Shown here: positions 1 through 6,164 of the stretch, piece after piece | How the letters are laid out: every line of letters begins with the position of its first letter | Numbering within the stretch: position 1 is the first letter of the stretch | From: Dehalococcoidia bacterium | Lineage (GTDB): Bacteria > Chloroflexota > Dehalococcoidia > GIF9 > AB-539-J10 | NCBI GenBank assembly: GCA_023128875.1 | Contig: JAGMDB010000056.1 | Location: forward strand, 1 to 6,592 | DNA: 6,592 nt | Reading direction: 5' to 3' | The notes under the pieces: generated by a model | Databases searched by the model: none | Told to the model about the DNA's origin: nothing | The model's input: only the letters and a program-made list of their open reading frames with translations | Translations under genes and position numbers: made by a program

Positions 1-1993
1 GGTCCCAGGCTGCTGATAGTCCTGCAGGACCGGCGCCTATGATCGCTACCTTTTCTTTCCTCTTCTCTCTTATCTGAGGGATGCATTCAAGTCCGTGGTC
101 AAATGCATAGTCAGCGGCGAATCTCTTCAGGTGCCTGATTGCAATAGGTTCCTCGATTTGAGTTCGTCGGCATTTGCCTTCGCAGGGATGGTGACATACG
201 CGTCCAACACTCAACGGGAATGGAAGCCGTTGCATAATGGTGTCATAGGCTTTCTCGAATTCGCCCGCTTTTATGAGGGCAATATATCCCGGGACATCTA
301 GGCCAACAGGACATGCATGCTGACATGGTGCCTTGAATAGAGCCTGGCAGACCACAGCCGGGCACCTCTTGTCTATGATATGTGCTTCATATTCCTCTCT
401 AAAATGCCGAAGTGTGGTCAGCACTGGGTTGGGTGCTGTTTGTCCCAGGCCACAGATAGAGGCCGAACCGACCATTTCACCCAGCTCTTCTAGTATTGCG
501 AGATCTTCCATCGTGCCTTTGCCGTCTGTGATCTTGGTCAGGAGTTCAAGCATCTTGGGTATTCCGGCACGGCAGGGAGTGCATTTCCCGCAAGACTCGT
601 CCCTGGTAAATTGGAGAAAGAACTTGGCGACGTCGACCATGCAACTATCCTCATCCATTACCACTAGTCCGCCCGAGCCCATGATAGCTCCCAGTGCGGT
701 GACAGCCTCATAGTCGACGGGGGTATTTAAGTGCTCGATAGGGATGACGCCGCCTGATGGGCCACCTATCTGTACTGCCCTGTACTTCTTTCCATTCGGT
801 ATACCGCCGCCGATATCAAATACAATCTTGCCCAGGCTAGTACCCAGAGGGACTTCAACCAGGCCGGTGTTCTTCACCTTGCCAACCAGACACAAGGTCT
901 TTGTGCCCTTGCTGGTTGCCGTGCCCACGCTGCCAAACCATTCAGCTCCTTTCCAGATTATCTGTGGGACGTTTGACCAGGTTTCCACGTTGTTGAGCGT
1001 GGTTGGTTTGTCGAAAAGCCCTTTGTTGGCTGGAAAAGGTGGTCGCTGGCGAGGGTTTCCTCGTTTTCCTTCGATTGAGATCAGGAGAGCTGTTTCTTCG
1101 CCGCAGACAAAGGCACCGGCCCCCGGGAATATATCCAGGTCGAATTCAAAGCTGGTTCCCAGGATGTTTTTACCCAGCAGGCCATATTTTCGGGCCTGGT
1201 TTATAGCGTGACTTAATGTTTCGATAGCGAGGGGATATTCAGCGCGGACGTATGCATAACCTTGGCGCACATTGCCTATGGCATAGGCTCCTATGGCCAT
1301 ACCCTCGACTATTGAATGTGGGTTACCTTCGAGAACAGCTCGGTTCATATAGGCGCCGGGGTCACCTTCGTCACCGTTGCAGACAACGTATTTTTCATCG
1401 CCCTGAGCATTGCGGACAAATGTCCACTTCGTAGCTGTTGGGAAACCTGCTCCTCCTCGGCCTCTCAAGCCAGCCTTTCCCATTTCTGCGATAACGTCCT
1501 CCGGCTTCATCTGGGTCAGTGCTTTAGCCAGCGCTTGATAGCCGTCTCGGGCGATGTATTCTTCGATGCTCATCGGGTCGAGGTCCTGGTTATGCATTAT
1601 TCTTATCTCTTGCAGCTTGAGCAAGGGGTCATCGGGGTTCAGTTTCCATTCGTCCACTATCTTATCTTTAATGAGGTGCTCCTCGACGATCTTTGGAACT
1701 TTGTCCTCGGAGAGGTCATAATAAGTAGTCTCGCCTTTTATGGGATGAACAATTGTGACTACTGGCTCTCGGTCGCACAAGCCAATGCAGGCTGCCTTTA
1801 ATATGGTGACATCTGCTAAGTTACGGCTTTCGATCTCTCGTTGAAAAGCTTCAAGAACTTTGTTTGCGCCTGAAGATATACCACATGTTCCAAGATGAAC
1901 CTTTACCTGGGTCTTCTTTTCTCGTTGTGACAGTTTCTTGCGAATTTGGTCTCTAAGCTTGGTTAATTCCTCTACCGACGCAAGTCGTTTCAT
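1..1993 (-). CDS. nuoF: NuoF/HydB-like NADH-binding flavoprotein fused to a GltD/NfnB-type FAD domain (3' end beyond the window)
   Basis: I translated this frame by hand from the ATG at 1993-1991 to base 2: 664 codons, no stop. Order of domains: a thioredoxin-like [2Fe-2S] region (about 30-105; Cys37 in GTCGISSGA, Cys69, Cys73); the NuoF core with a glycine-rich NADH/FMN stretch GRGGAGFPTATKW (178-190) and CNGDEGDPGAYMNR (205-218); and the [4Fe-4S] motif Cys468-x2-Cys471-x2-Cys474 with Cys514. Instead of ending or adding 2[4Fe-4S] ferredoxin repeats as HydB does, it runs into a GltD N-terminal cysteine domain (Cys544, 549, 557, 561, 600, 604, 608) and a FAD Rossmann motif IIGAGPAGLSAAW (651-663). 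Family knowledge: NuoF/HydB oxidises or forms NADH at FMN; GltD/NfnB proteins bind FAD and NAD(P)H. Probably cytoplasmic. AGGAG (2008-2004) precedes the ATG by 10 nt, and the gap to nuoE is 13 nt, so the two are cotranscribed. The start and NuoF identity are firm. The C-terminal function is inferred because it is cut off. Confidence 0.9.
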   Translation of the reverse strand, partial: MKRLASVEELTKLRDQIRKKLSQREKKTQVKVHLGTCGISSGANKVLEAFQREIESRNLADVTILKAACIGLCDREPVVTIVHPIKGETTYYDLSEDKVPKIVEEHLIKDKIVDEWKLNPDDPLLKLQEIRIMHNQDLDPMSIEEYIARDGYQALAKALTQMKPEDVIAEMGKAGLRGRGGAGFPTATKWTFVRNAQGDEKYVVCNGDEGDPGAYMNRAVLEGNPHSIVEGMAIGAYAIGNVRQGYAYVRAEYPLAIETLSHAINQARKYGLLGKNILGTSFEFDLDIFPGAGAFVCGEETALLISIEGKRGNPRQRPPFPANKGLFDKPTTLNNVETWSNVPQIIWKGAEWFGSVGTATSKGTKTLCLVGKVKNTGLVEVPLGTSLGKIVFDIGGGIPNGKKYRAVQIGGPSGGVIPIEHLNTPVDYEAVTALGAIMGSGGLVVMDEDSCMVDVAKFFLQFTRDESCGKCTPCRAGIPKMLELLTKITDGKGTMEDLAILEELGEMVGSASICGLGQTAPNPVLTTLRHFREEYEAHIIDKRCPAVVCQALFKAPCQHACPVGLDVPGYIALIKAGEFEKAYDTIMQRLPFPLSVGRVCHHPCEGKCRRTQIEEPIAIRHLKRFAADYAFDHGLECIPQIREKRKEKVAIIGAGPAGLSAAWD

Positions 1994-2003
1994 TGTACGT
2001 ACT

Positions 2004-2008
2004 CTCCT
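2004..2008 (-). promoter_or_regulatory. Ribosome binding site of the nuoF-gltD fusion
   Basis: AGGAG on the minus strand lies 10 nt before the ATG at 1993. It overlaps the last bases of the nuoE stop codon (TAG, 2009-2007), which supports coupled translation of the two subunits. Confidence 0.65.
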
Positions 2009-2519
2009 ATCGATACGAACTCAGGATAGCTTTTAGCTGGCTGGGCTTCACTCTCCTATGTATATCCTCGTTGATGGCTAACACCGGAGATAGGCCGCAG
2101 CAGCCAAGGCATCTCACCGTCTCCAATGAGAATTTGCCGTCAGATGCGATTCCACCAGACTCGAGGTCAAAATCTTTCTTGAAAGCATCGAGGATTCTCT
2201 GTCCCCCCTTGACGTAGCAACTGGTGCCCAGGCACACCTGAATGACATACTTGCCTTTTGGCACCATCGAGAAAAACGAATAGAAGCTCGTTATTCCATA
2301 CAGCTCGCTCAGAGGGATTCTCATTTCCCTGGATATTGTTTCCAGGACCTCACGCGGTAGATAGCCAATGAGCCCCTGCACCTTTTGCAGTACCCGAATC
2401 GGCGCTCCCGCTTGTCCATCAGTAGCTTCTATTATTTCTTTAATTTGCTGCCATGTTTTACTGTCTATAGCTTTCCTTTCGTTTTCTTTGGTTGGTTCAG
2501 TTTTTGCTGATTGCTTCAA
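2007..2519 (-). CDS. nuoE: NuoE/HydC-like [2Fe-2S] thioredoxin-fold subunit
   Basis: A 170-residue protein of the 24-kDa subunit family (NuoE, HydC, HndA), which passes single electrons to or from the FMN of its NuoF partner. The N-terminal helical part (WQQIKEIIEA, then LQKVQGLIGYLP and ITSFYSFFS) is typical of the family. The four cluster ligands are Cys96 and Cys101 (VCLGTSC), Cys137 and Cys141 (CLGCCG), followed by the usual SPVLAIN. Start choice: the frame is open upstream to an ATG at 2537, but a perfect AGGAGGTGAT lies inside those first codons and ends 1 nt before a TTG at 2519-2517. I therefore take TTG as the start; the ATG version would add six residues and have no ribosome site of its own. 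Length fits the family. It is the first gene of the leftward operon, 13 nt ahead of nuoF. There are no membrane segments, so it is likely cytoplasmic. Function is confident as a family; the physiological partner beyond NuoF is not shown. Confidence 0.92.
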   Translation of the reverse strand: MKQSAKTEPTKENERKAIDSKTWQQIKEIIEATDGQAGAPIRVLQKVQGLIGYLPREVLETISREMRIPLSELYGITSFYSFFSMVPKGKYVIQVCLGTSCYVKGGQRILDAFKKDFDLESGGIASDGKFSLETVRCLGCCGLSPVLAINEDIHRRVKPSQLKAILSSYR

Positions 2520-2520
2520 T

Positions 2521-2530
2521 ATCACCTCCT
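2521..2530 (-). promoter_or_regulatory. Ribosome binding site deciding the nuoE TTG start
   Basis: The minus strand reads AGGAGGTGAT, an almost full anti-16S match, with its AGGAGG core 5 nt before TTG (2519-2517). Because it falls within the codons that follow the upstream ATG at 2537, it argues that translation begins at the TTG and not at the ATG. Confidence 0.8.
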
Positions 2531-2558
2531 GAAACATGACTGATTTGTGTTCATGAAG

Positions 2559-2662
2559 TAGTCTAACAGGGATGTGCTAAATGACATCCCTCTGGATTTT
2601 GGCTCTAGTCGCGCAGGCACTAGTCTAAAAGGAGGGACTCGCATATCTAGTTGGGCTAAATG
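2559..2662 (-). repeat. Imperfectly duplicated blocks in the nuoE leader
   Basis: Three short blocks recur in the same order. Read on the plus strand they are TAGTCTAA (2559-2566 and 2621-2628), AGGGA (2568-2572 and 2633-2637) and GCTAAATG (2576-2583 and 2655-2662). The first block extends to a 12-bp match with one mismatch (2559-2570 against 2621-2632). The first copy spans 25 bp; the second spans 42 bp because of extra bases between blocks. This could be a degenerate duplication or two binding sites for a regulator. No known element is recognised. Confidence 0.5.
2568..2591 (-). promoter_or_regulatory. Perfect 8-bp hairpin in the nuoE leader
   Basis: AGGGATGT and ACATCCCT are exact inverted repeats around an 8-nt loop. 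In the nuoE transcript the loop would read CATTTAGC, a sequence that also occurs unpaired upstream at 2662-2655. The hairpin sits about 50 nt before the TTG start. It is not followed by a run of U, so it is not a standard intrinsic terminator. It could be an RNA stability element, a protein-binding stem or a DNA operator. Confidence 0.5.
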
Positions 2663-2681
2663 TAGCTCATGAAGCCGCGCA

Positions 2682-2710
2682 ATTATACCACCTAACTTTA
2701 CCCGATGCAA
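2682..2710 (-). promoter_or_regulatory. Sigma70-type promoter for the nuoE-nuoF operon
   Basis: Read on the minus strand: TTGCAT (2710-2705), a 17-bp spacer, and a perfect TATAAT (2687-2682). Transcription would begin near 2675, giving a leader of about 155 nt before the TTG start of nuoE. It is the best promoter match in the intergenic region. It is a sequence match only; no start site has been measured. Confidence 0.65.
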
Positions 2711-2743
2711 ATAGGTGTGGTGCTTCTCTTAACCGAAAATGGT

Positions 2744-2749
2744 TATAAT
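2744..2749 (+). promoter_or_regulatory. Possible -10 box for the rightward operon (distal candidate)
   Basis: A perfect TATAAT lies about 150 bp before the gltD-like start. The bases 17 bp upstream (TGCTTC at 2721-2726) are a poor -35 match. If used it would give a leader of about 140 nt. A chance match in AT-rich DNA is quite possible. Confidence 0.3.
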
Positions 2750-2832
2750 TGCTTTGCTTGTTCGTAGCGGCTTATGTTGCAAGTCAGTGAGAATCTACTA
2801 TTGCATGCTTGGAAAATTGTAGCAATGAGTCG

Positions 2833-2859
2833 TTGTTAAACTGGGATCCAGTATATAAC
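2833..2859 (+). promoter_or_regulatory. Possible promoter of the rightward hydrogenase operon (proximal candidate) with a palindrome in its spacer
   Basis: TTGTTA (2833-2838) and TATAAC (2854-2859) are fair -35 and -10 boxes but only 15 bp apart, shorter than optimal. The spacer contains the palindrome ACTGG-GAT-CCAGT (2840-2852), where a repressor or activator could bind. Transcription would start near 2866, about 30 nt before the ATG at 2897. Confidence 0.35.
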
Positions 2860-2883
2860 TTCATTTTGAATCTCAATCTATAC

Positions 2884-2891
2884 AAGGAGGT
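2884..2891 (+). promoter_or_regulatory. Ribosome binding site of the gltD-like gene
   Basis: AAGGAGGT is a full Shine-Dalgarno match 5 nt before the ATG at 2897, fixing this start and indicating efficient initiation. Confidence 0.85.
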
Positions 2892-2896
2892 TAAAT

Positions 2897-4714
2897 ATGT
2901 GGAAAACTGAAGCCACGGGAGTTGCACATGTGGAGACGGCAGTAAGACAATGTCTTCCCCCCTGTGAGATCAAATGCCCGATAAATGAGGATATCCAACG
3001 GACAAACGTGCTGATTTCTCTTCTCCCTGAAGATATGGATTCGGCAAGAGAAGGTATAATCCAGATTAGCGATTACCTCTATGAAAGAAATCCATTCTTT
3101 AACATTTGCGGTTACATCTGTGGAATTTGTGAACTGGAGTGCAACTATCTTAAAAAGGGGGGTGCAATTAAGAGGAGGCTCCTTAAGAGATTCTTGTCGG
3201 ATGTGTATACGGATCATCTAAAGGAAGTGAGGGAATTTGAGATAGTTAAGAATAAGGAAGCGGTGGCTATCATAGGTGGTGGCCCGGGTGGGCTGATGTG
3301 TGCATACCATTTAGGCAAGAGGGGCTATAACGCAACGGTCTTCGAAGCTTCTGACCGGCTCGGCGGAGCACTGTGGCTGGTCCCAGATTATCGCTTGCCC
3401 AAGGATGTTCTTCAGACTACGGTTGAGAACCTCGTTAGAATTGCTGGCATAGACGTCAGGTATAACAGCAAGCTGGGGGTGGGGGATTTGACACTGGAGC
3501 GACTGAAGAACGATGGCTATAAGGCAGTCTTCCTCGCAACTGGGTTGCCATTTCCCAGGGTGCTGACTTTTGAGGGACAATCTTTGGAGGGGCAGGACCT
3601 GGCCGGTGTTATGTATGGTCACAATTATCTGTATGAAGTCAGTCACAATAATATCGCCCCAGATTATTTCAAAGGCAAAAGAGTCATTGTCATGGGTGGG
3701 GGGAATGTAGCCTTTGATGTGGCCAGGTCAGCTAAGAGGCACGGCGCAGAGGTCACTGTCGTAGCTCTGGAACGTAATGATAAAGACCATAGAGATGGTA
3801 TACCTGCCGACGAGCAGGAAATCCGTGGGGCTTGGGAGGAGGGCATAAAAATAATCTATAGCCGTGGTGTGAGAAGAATCATCGGAGAGAGGGGCAGATT
3901 TAGGGGAATCAACTGCCCGGCTTGCGTCAGCGTCTTTGACGAGGAAGGGTTCAATCCCAAATTTGATTGTGCGGACTGTATAGACTTGGAGGGGGATATA
4001 CTCATAATCACAGTAGGGCAGGCTCCTGATAGGTCCCTCCTTCAGAAGGAAGACCTTCTGGATGAATGTGGTAGATTTGATGTTGACCATCTAACATTGC
4101 AGGGCGTGAACAAGCCTTGGGTATTTGTAGGCGGTGACGTTAGAAGAGTCGGCTTTATGGTTGAAGCTATGGGTGAGGGGCTTGTGGCTGCTGAATCAGT
4201 TGACAGATATCTACGGGGGGTGGACATGAGGGAGGGGCGAAGAAGAGATTATGAGGGATATCAAATTCCTCGGAGGAGAGACTATAAGCGTGAGCCCGAG
4301 GTGCCCTGGATGCCGCCAGAGGACAGAATGCACTTCAAGATTTTTGAGCAGGGCTTTACACTCAAAGAGGCGATAGAAGAAGCGAGAAGATGTGTTACTT
4401 GCGGGCCATGTCTGTCTTGCAAAGCATGCATCTCGATTGGTTTTCAGAAATCTTTGAGTCCAGTTGAGGTAGATGAAGCAAGGTGTAGTGGTTGTGGCCA
4501 TTGTGTTTATGTCTGCAATTATTATTCTGCTCATTTGATTAGCTCTGGTGAAAAAATCGTATCCGAAACGGATATATTCAGATGTAAGTCCTGTGGCATG
4601 TGCGTTGCGGCTTGCCCGTCTGAAGCAAGAAGAATGGTCGATGATAACACAGCGGAAAGGATAGATGAGTTGTACTCCTCTTTGACGCAGTGTCCAAGCC
4701 AAAATTTTGTTTAG
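2897..4714 (+). CDS. GltD/NfnB-like FAD oxidoreductase with C-terminal ferredoxin-type [4Fe-4S] clusters
   Basis: A 605-residue cytoplasmic-type flavoprotein. Residues 15-100 form a GltD-type N-terminal iron-sulfur domain (Cys19, 23, 27; Cys71, 75, 78, 82). Then come a FAD Rossmann motif IIGGGPGGLMCAYHLG (125-140), a second dinucleotide motif VIVMGGGNVAFDVARSA (263-279) and the closing FAD motif VFVGGDVRRVGFMVEAM (409-425). The C-terminal 110 residues add a five-cysteine ladder with C-x2-C spacing (Cys499, 502, 505, 508, 511), then C-x2-C-x2-C-x3-C at 530-540 and again at 563-573, as in 2[4Fe-4S] ferredoxins. Family knowledge: GltD-like proteins move electrons between NAD(P)H, FAD and Fe-S clusters, and NfnB bifurcates at its FAD. 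The segment after the second Rossmann strand reads VVALERND where NADP-dependent relatives have an Arg-Arg pair, so NADP use is doubtful. The stop overlaps the mvhD ribosome site, which suggests this protein is the redox partner of MvhD, in the place HdrA holds in methanogens. The substrate is inferred, not shown. Confidence 0.88.
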   Translation: MWKTEATGVAHVETAVRQCLPPCEIKCPINEDIQRTNVLISLLPEDMDSAREGIIQISDYLYERNPFFNICGYICGICELECNYLKKGGAIKRRLLKRFLSDVYTDHLKEVREFEIVKNKEAVAIIGGGPGGLMCAYHLGKRGYNATVFEASDRLGGALWLVPDYRLPKDVLQTTVENLVRIAGIDVRYNSKLGVGDLTLERLKNDGYKAVFLATGLPFPRVLTFEGQSLEGQDLAGVMYGHNYLYEVSHNNIAPDYFKGKRVIVMGGGNVAFDVARSAKRHGAEVTVVALERNDKDHRDGIPADEQEIRGAWEEGIKIIYSRGVRRIIGERGRFRGINCPACVSVFDEEGFNPKFDCADCIDLEGDILIITVGQAPDRSLLQKEDLLDECGRFDVDHLTLQGVNKPWVFVGGDVRRVGFMVEAMGEGLVAAESVDRYLRGVDMREGRRRDYEGYQIPRRRDYKREPEVPWMPPEDRMHFKIFEQGFTLKEAIEEARRCVTCGPCLSCKACISIGFQKSLSPVEVDEARCSGCGHCVYVCNYYSAHLISSGEKIVSETDIFRCKSCGMCVAACPSEARRMVDDNTAERIDELYSSLTQCPSQNFV

Positions 4715-4718
4715 GAGG
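4713..4718 (+). promoter_or_regulatory. Ribosome binding site deciding the mvhD TTG start
   Basis: AGGAGG overlaps the TAG stop of the preceding gene (4712-4714) and stands 6 nt before TTG at 4725. A farther in-frame TTG at 4707 would place this ribosome site inside the coding sequence, so 4725 is preferred. Confidence 0.8.
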
Positions 4719-4724
4719 ATAGCA

Positions 4725-5171
4725 TTGAGTGAATATAAACCTAAATTAGTGTGTTTTTCCTGCAAATTTAGCTGGGGCTATCTGAGAGATGAAGATACGC
4801 TCTCAAGCAAGATAGATAACTGGATGCCACTAATTTGCACGGGGAAAATTGATGCCACGCATATGCTCGAGGCATTCAAAGCAGGGGCCGACGGAATTCT
4901 GATACTCGGTTGCCCGGAAGGGGACTGTCACTATCAAGATGGCAACTACGAGGCAAAGAAGAGAGTGTATTTAGTTCGCAGGCTGTTAGAATCTGTTGGT
5001 ATAGAGAAGGAAAGGATTAGGATAGAACTATCTAGGGACCCCGAAGGCAACAGAATCCCCAGGTTGGTGGAAGAGATGCGGCAGGAATTGGCAAAACTGG
5101 GTCCGCTGAAAAAGGGTTCGATGATAGAGAAGAAGCCAAAAGAGACAATCAAAGCTAGAGGAGGGAAATGA
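4725..5171 (+). CDS. mvhD: MvhD-like hydrogenase delta subunit ([2Fe-2S] electron adaptor)
   Basis: A 148-residue protein of the methyl-viologen-reducing hydrogenase delta subunit family. In methanogens MvhD carries electrons between the MvhAG hydrogenase and HdrA through a [2Fe-2S] cluster. The expected pattern is visible: VCFSCKFSWGY near the N-terminus (two Cys), LICTGKID (third Cys), then the block GADGILILGCPEGDCHYQ followed by DGNYEAKKR, with the last two cysteines and the CHY signature. Length is normal for the family. The start is TTG at 4725, chosen from the AGGAGG that precedes it. It follows the gltD-like gene by 10 nt and is separated from mvhG by 1 nt. The lysine-rich tail (GSMIEKKPKETIKARGGK) looks flexible. 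Family assignment is strong. That it docks on the GltD-like protein is inferred from gene order. Confidence 0.93.
   Translation: MSEYKPKLVCFSCKFSWGYLRDEDTLSSKIDNWMPLICTGKIDATHMLEAFKAGADGILILGCPEGDCHYQDGNYEAKKRVYLVRRLLESVGIEKERIRIELSRDPEGNRIPRLVEEMRQELAKLGPLKKGSMIEKKPKETIKARGGK
5159..5164 (+). promoter_or_regulatory. Ribosome binding site of mvhG
   Basis: AGGAGG within the last codons of mvhD, 8 nt before the ATG at 5173. The stop of mvhD (5169-5171) falls between the site and the start, a layout typical of translational coupling. Confidence 0.75.
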
Positions 5172-5172
5172 G

Positions 5173-6141
5173 ATGGCCAAACCCAAGATTGCAATTTGCT
5201 GGTTGGGGTCATGCGGCGGCTGTGACGAGGCGGTTGTTGATATGAATGAAGTACTCCTTCGTGTGGCGGCGGCGGTTGATATAATTCTGTGGCCGGTAGC
5301 GATGGACTTCAAGTATGATAGCCTCAAAGGGATGAAGAATGGTGAAATTGCGCTGAGTCTGGTCAATGGACATGTCAGAAACTCCGAACAAGAAGAGATA
5401 GCGAAGCTGCTAAGGGAGAAGTCGCAACTGATTCTTGCCTTCGGTTCCTGCGCTTGCCTTGGAGGAACCCCCGGATTGGCTAATCTTACTACAAAGGAAG
5501 ATATCTTCAGCTGGGTCTATCGCGATGCCCCAACTGTAGTTAACCCCAATGGTAACTATCCCCAGACAACCTCTAGTGTCAATGGAAAAGTGCTTACTCT
5601 GCCCGAATTCTATGACCGCGTTTACGCATTGAATGACGTCATTGATGTCGATTATTACCTGCCTGGATGCCCTCCCCCGCCATATTCGGTGATGTATGCT
5701 GTGAGCGCGGTTCTGGAAGACAAACTTCCTCCCAAAGGCTCAATCTTAGCACCGCATAGAGCCCTATGTGATAGCTGTAAGCGTAACCAATCGAAGCCGG
5801 ATAAGATATCAATAAAGGAAATCAGGAGGATTCATGAGGTGGAGGCTGATCCCGATACCTGTTTTCTGGCTCAGGGCATAATCTGTCTGGGCCCGGCTAC
5901 TCGTGATGGCTGTGGAGAGGCCTGCATGAGTATCAATATGCCGTGCCGGGGGTGCTTTGGCCCTGTGGAGGGGGTCGAAGATTCCGGGGCTAAATTCATC
6001 TCGGCCATGGCATCAATCCTGGATGCAGAGAGCGATGAAGAGGTAGCGACAGTTGTGAACCAGTTCGTTGACCCTGTGGGATATCTCTACCGATTCTCAG
6101 TCCCTGCCTCGATGTTGCAGAAAAAGCGGGTTGAGAAATAG
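5173..6141 (+). CDS. mvhG: [NiFe] hydrogenase small subunit, MvhG/group 3 type
   Basis: A 322-residue small subunit that carries three iron-sulfur clusters leading electrons away from the [NiFe] site of its large-subunit partner. Proximal-cluster ligands are Cys14 and Cys17 (WLGSCGGCDEA), Cys93 (FGSCACLGG) and Cys166 (LPGCPPPP). Eight further cysteines, Cys199, 202, 230, 238, 247, 251, 258 and 261, fall in the order seen in MvhG and F420-type hydrogenases, with the signatures CFLAQGIICLGPATRDGCG and MPCRGCFGP, and are enough for medial and distal [4Fe-4S] clusters. There is no twin-arginine signal peptide, so the enzyme is cytoplasmic, as expected for group 3. Length is normal. The mvhA start follows 23 nt downstream and mvhD ends 1 nt upstream, so it is a core operon member. 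Subgroup 3c (Mvh) is favoured by the adjacent mvhD over 3d (Hox), but phylogeny would be needed to settle it. Confidence 0.95.
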   Translation: MAKPKIAICWLGSCGGCDEAVVDMNEVLLRVAAAVDIILWPVAMDFKYDSLKGMKNGEIALSLVNGHVRNSEQEEIAKLLREKSQLILAFGSCACLGGTPGLANLTTKEDIFSWVYRDAPTVVNPNGNYPQTTSSVNGKVLTLPEFYDRVYALNDVIDVDYYLPGCPPPPYSVMYAVSAVLEDKLPPKGSILAPHRALCDSCKRNQSKPDKISIKEIRRIHEVEADPDTCFLAQGIICLGPATRDGCGEACMSINMPCRGCFGPVEGVEDSGAKFISAMASILDAESDEEVATVVNQFVDPVGYLYRFSVPASMLQKKRVEK

Positions 6142-6164
6142 ACTAGATGGTAAAGAGGTGTAAT

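Larger units (their letters stand above)
2520..2896. other. Divergent intergenic control region
   Basis: About 375 bases without a credible gene, lying between the start codons of the two divergent operons. It contains a good minus-strand promoter near 2682-2710, the nuoE leader with a hairpin and repeated blocks (2559-2662), weaker plus-strand promoter candidates (TATAAT at 2744-2749; 2833-2859), a short palindrome (2840-2852) and the two ribosome sites. I see no tRNA, no recognisable riboswitch core and no T-box signature. A 62-codon minus-strand reading frame at 2710-2522 is judged spurious. Shared control of the two operons is plausible from the layout but not shown. Confidence 0.75.

Noticed and set aside
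333..1801. Several plus-strand reading frames of 60-161 codons
   Set aside because: They lie opposite the continuous NuoF-GltD frame, which carries all the conserved motifs; their translations are low in recognisable structure.
2568..2591. The leader hairpin as an intrinsic terminator
   Set aside because: Neither side has a run of U after the stem, and it lies within the leader of nuoE where a constitutive terminator would silence the operon.
2540..2680. A T-box or known riboswitch in the nuoE leader
   Set aside because: No T-box core sequence or recognisable riboswitch core was found by eye; AGGGA repeats alone are not enough.
2522..2710. A 62-codon minus-strand reading frame in the intergenic region
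   Set aside because: It runs through the nuoE promoter -10 box, leader hairpin and ribosome site, has no convincing ribosome site itself, and the translation resembles no family I know.
4707..4724. TTG at 4707 as the mvhD start
   Set aside because: It would place the AGGAGG site within the coding sequence and overlap the preceding gene; TTG at 4725 is correctly spaced.
2891..5391. Minus-strand reading frames opposite the gltD-like, mvhD and mvhG genes
   Set aside because: They are antisense shadows of genes with clear cofactor motifs and good ribosome sites; none shows a family motif.
6147..6164. ATG at 6147 as the mvhA start
   Set aside because: It is in frame, but the bases before it form only a weak ribosome site, while AGAGG is well placed for GTG at 6165.
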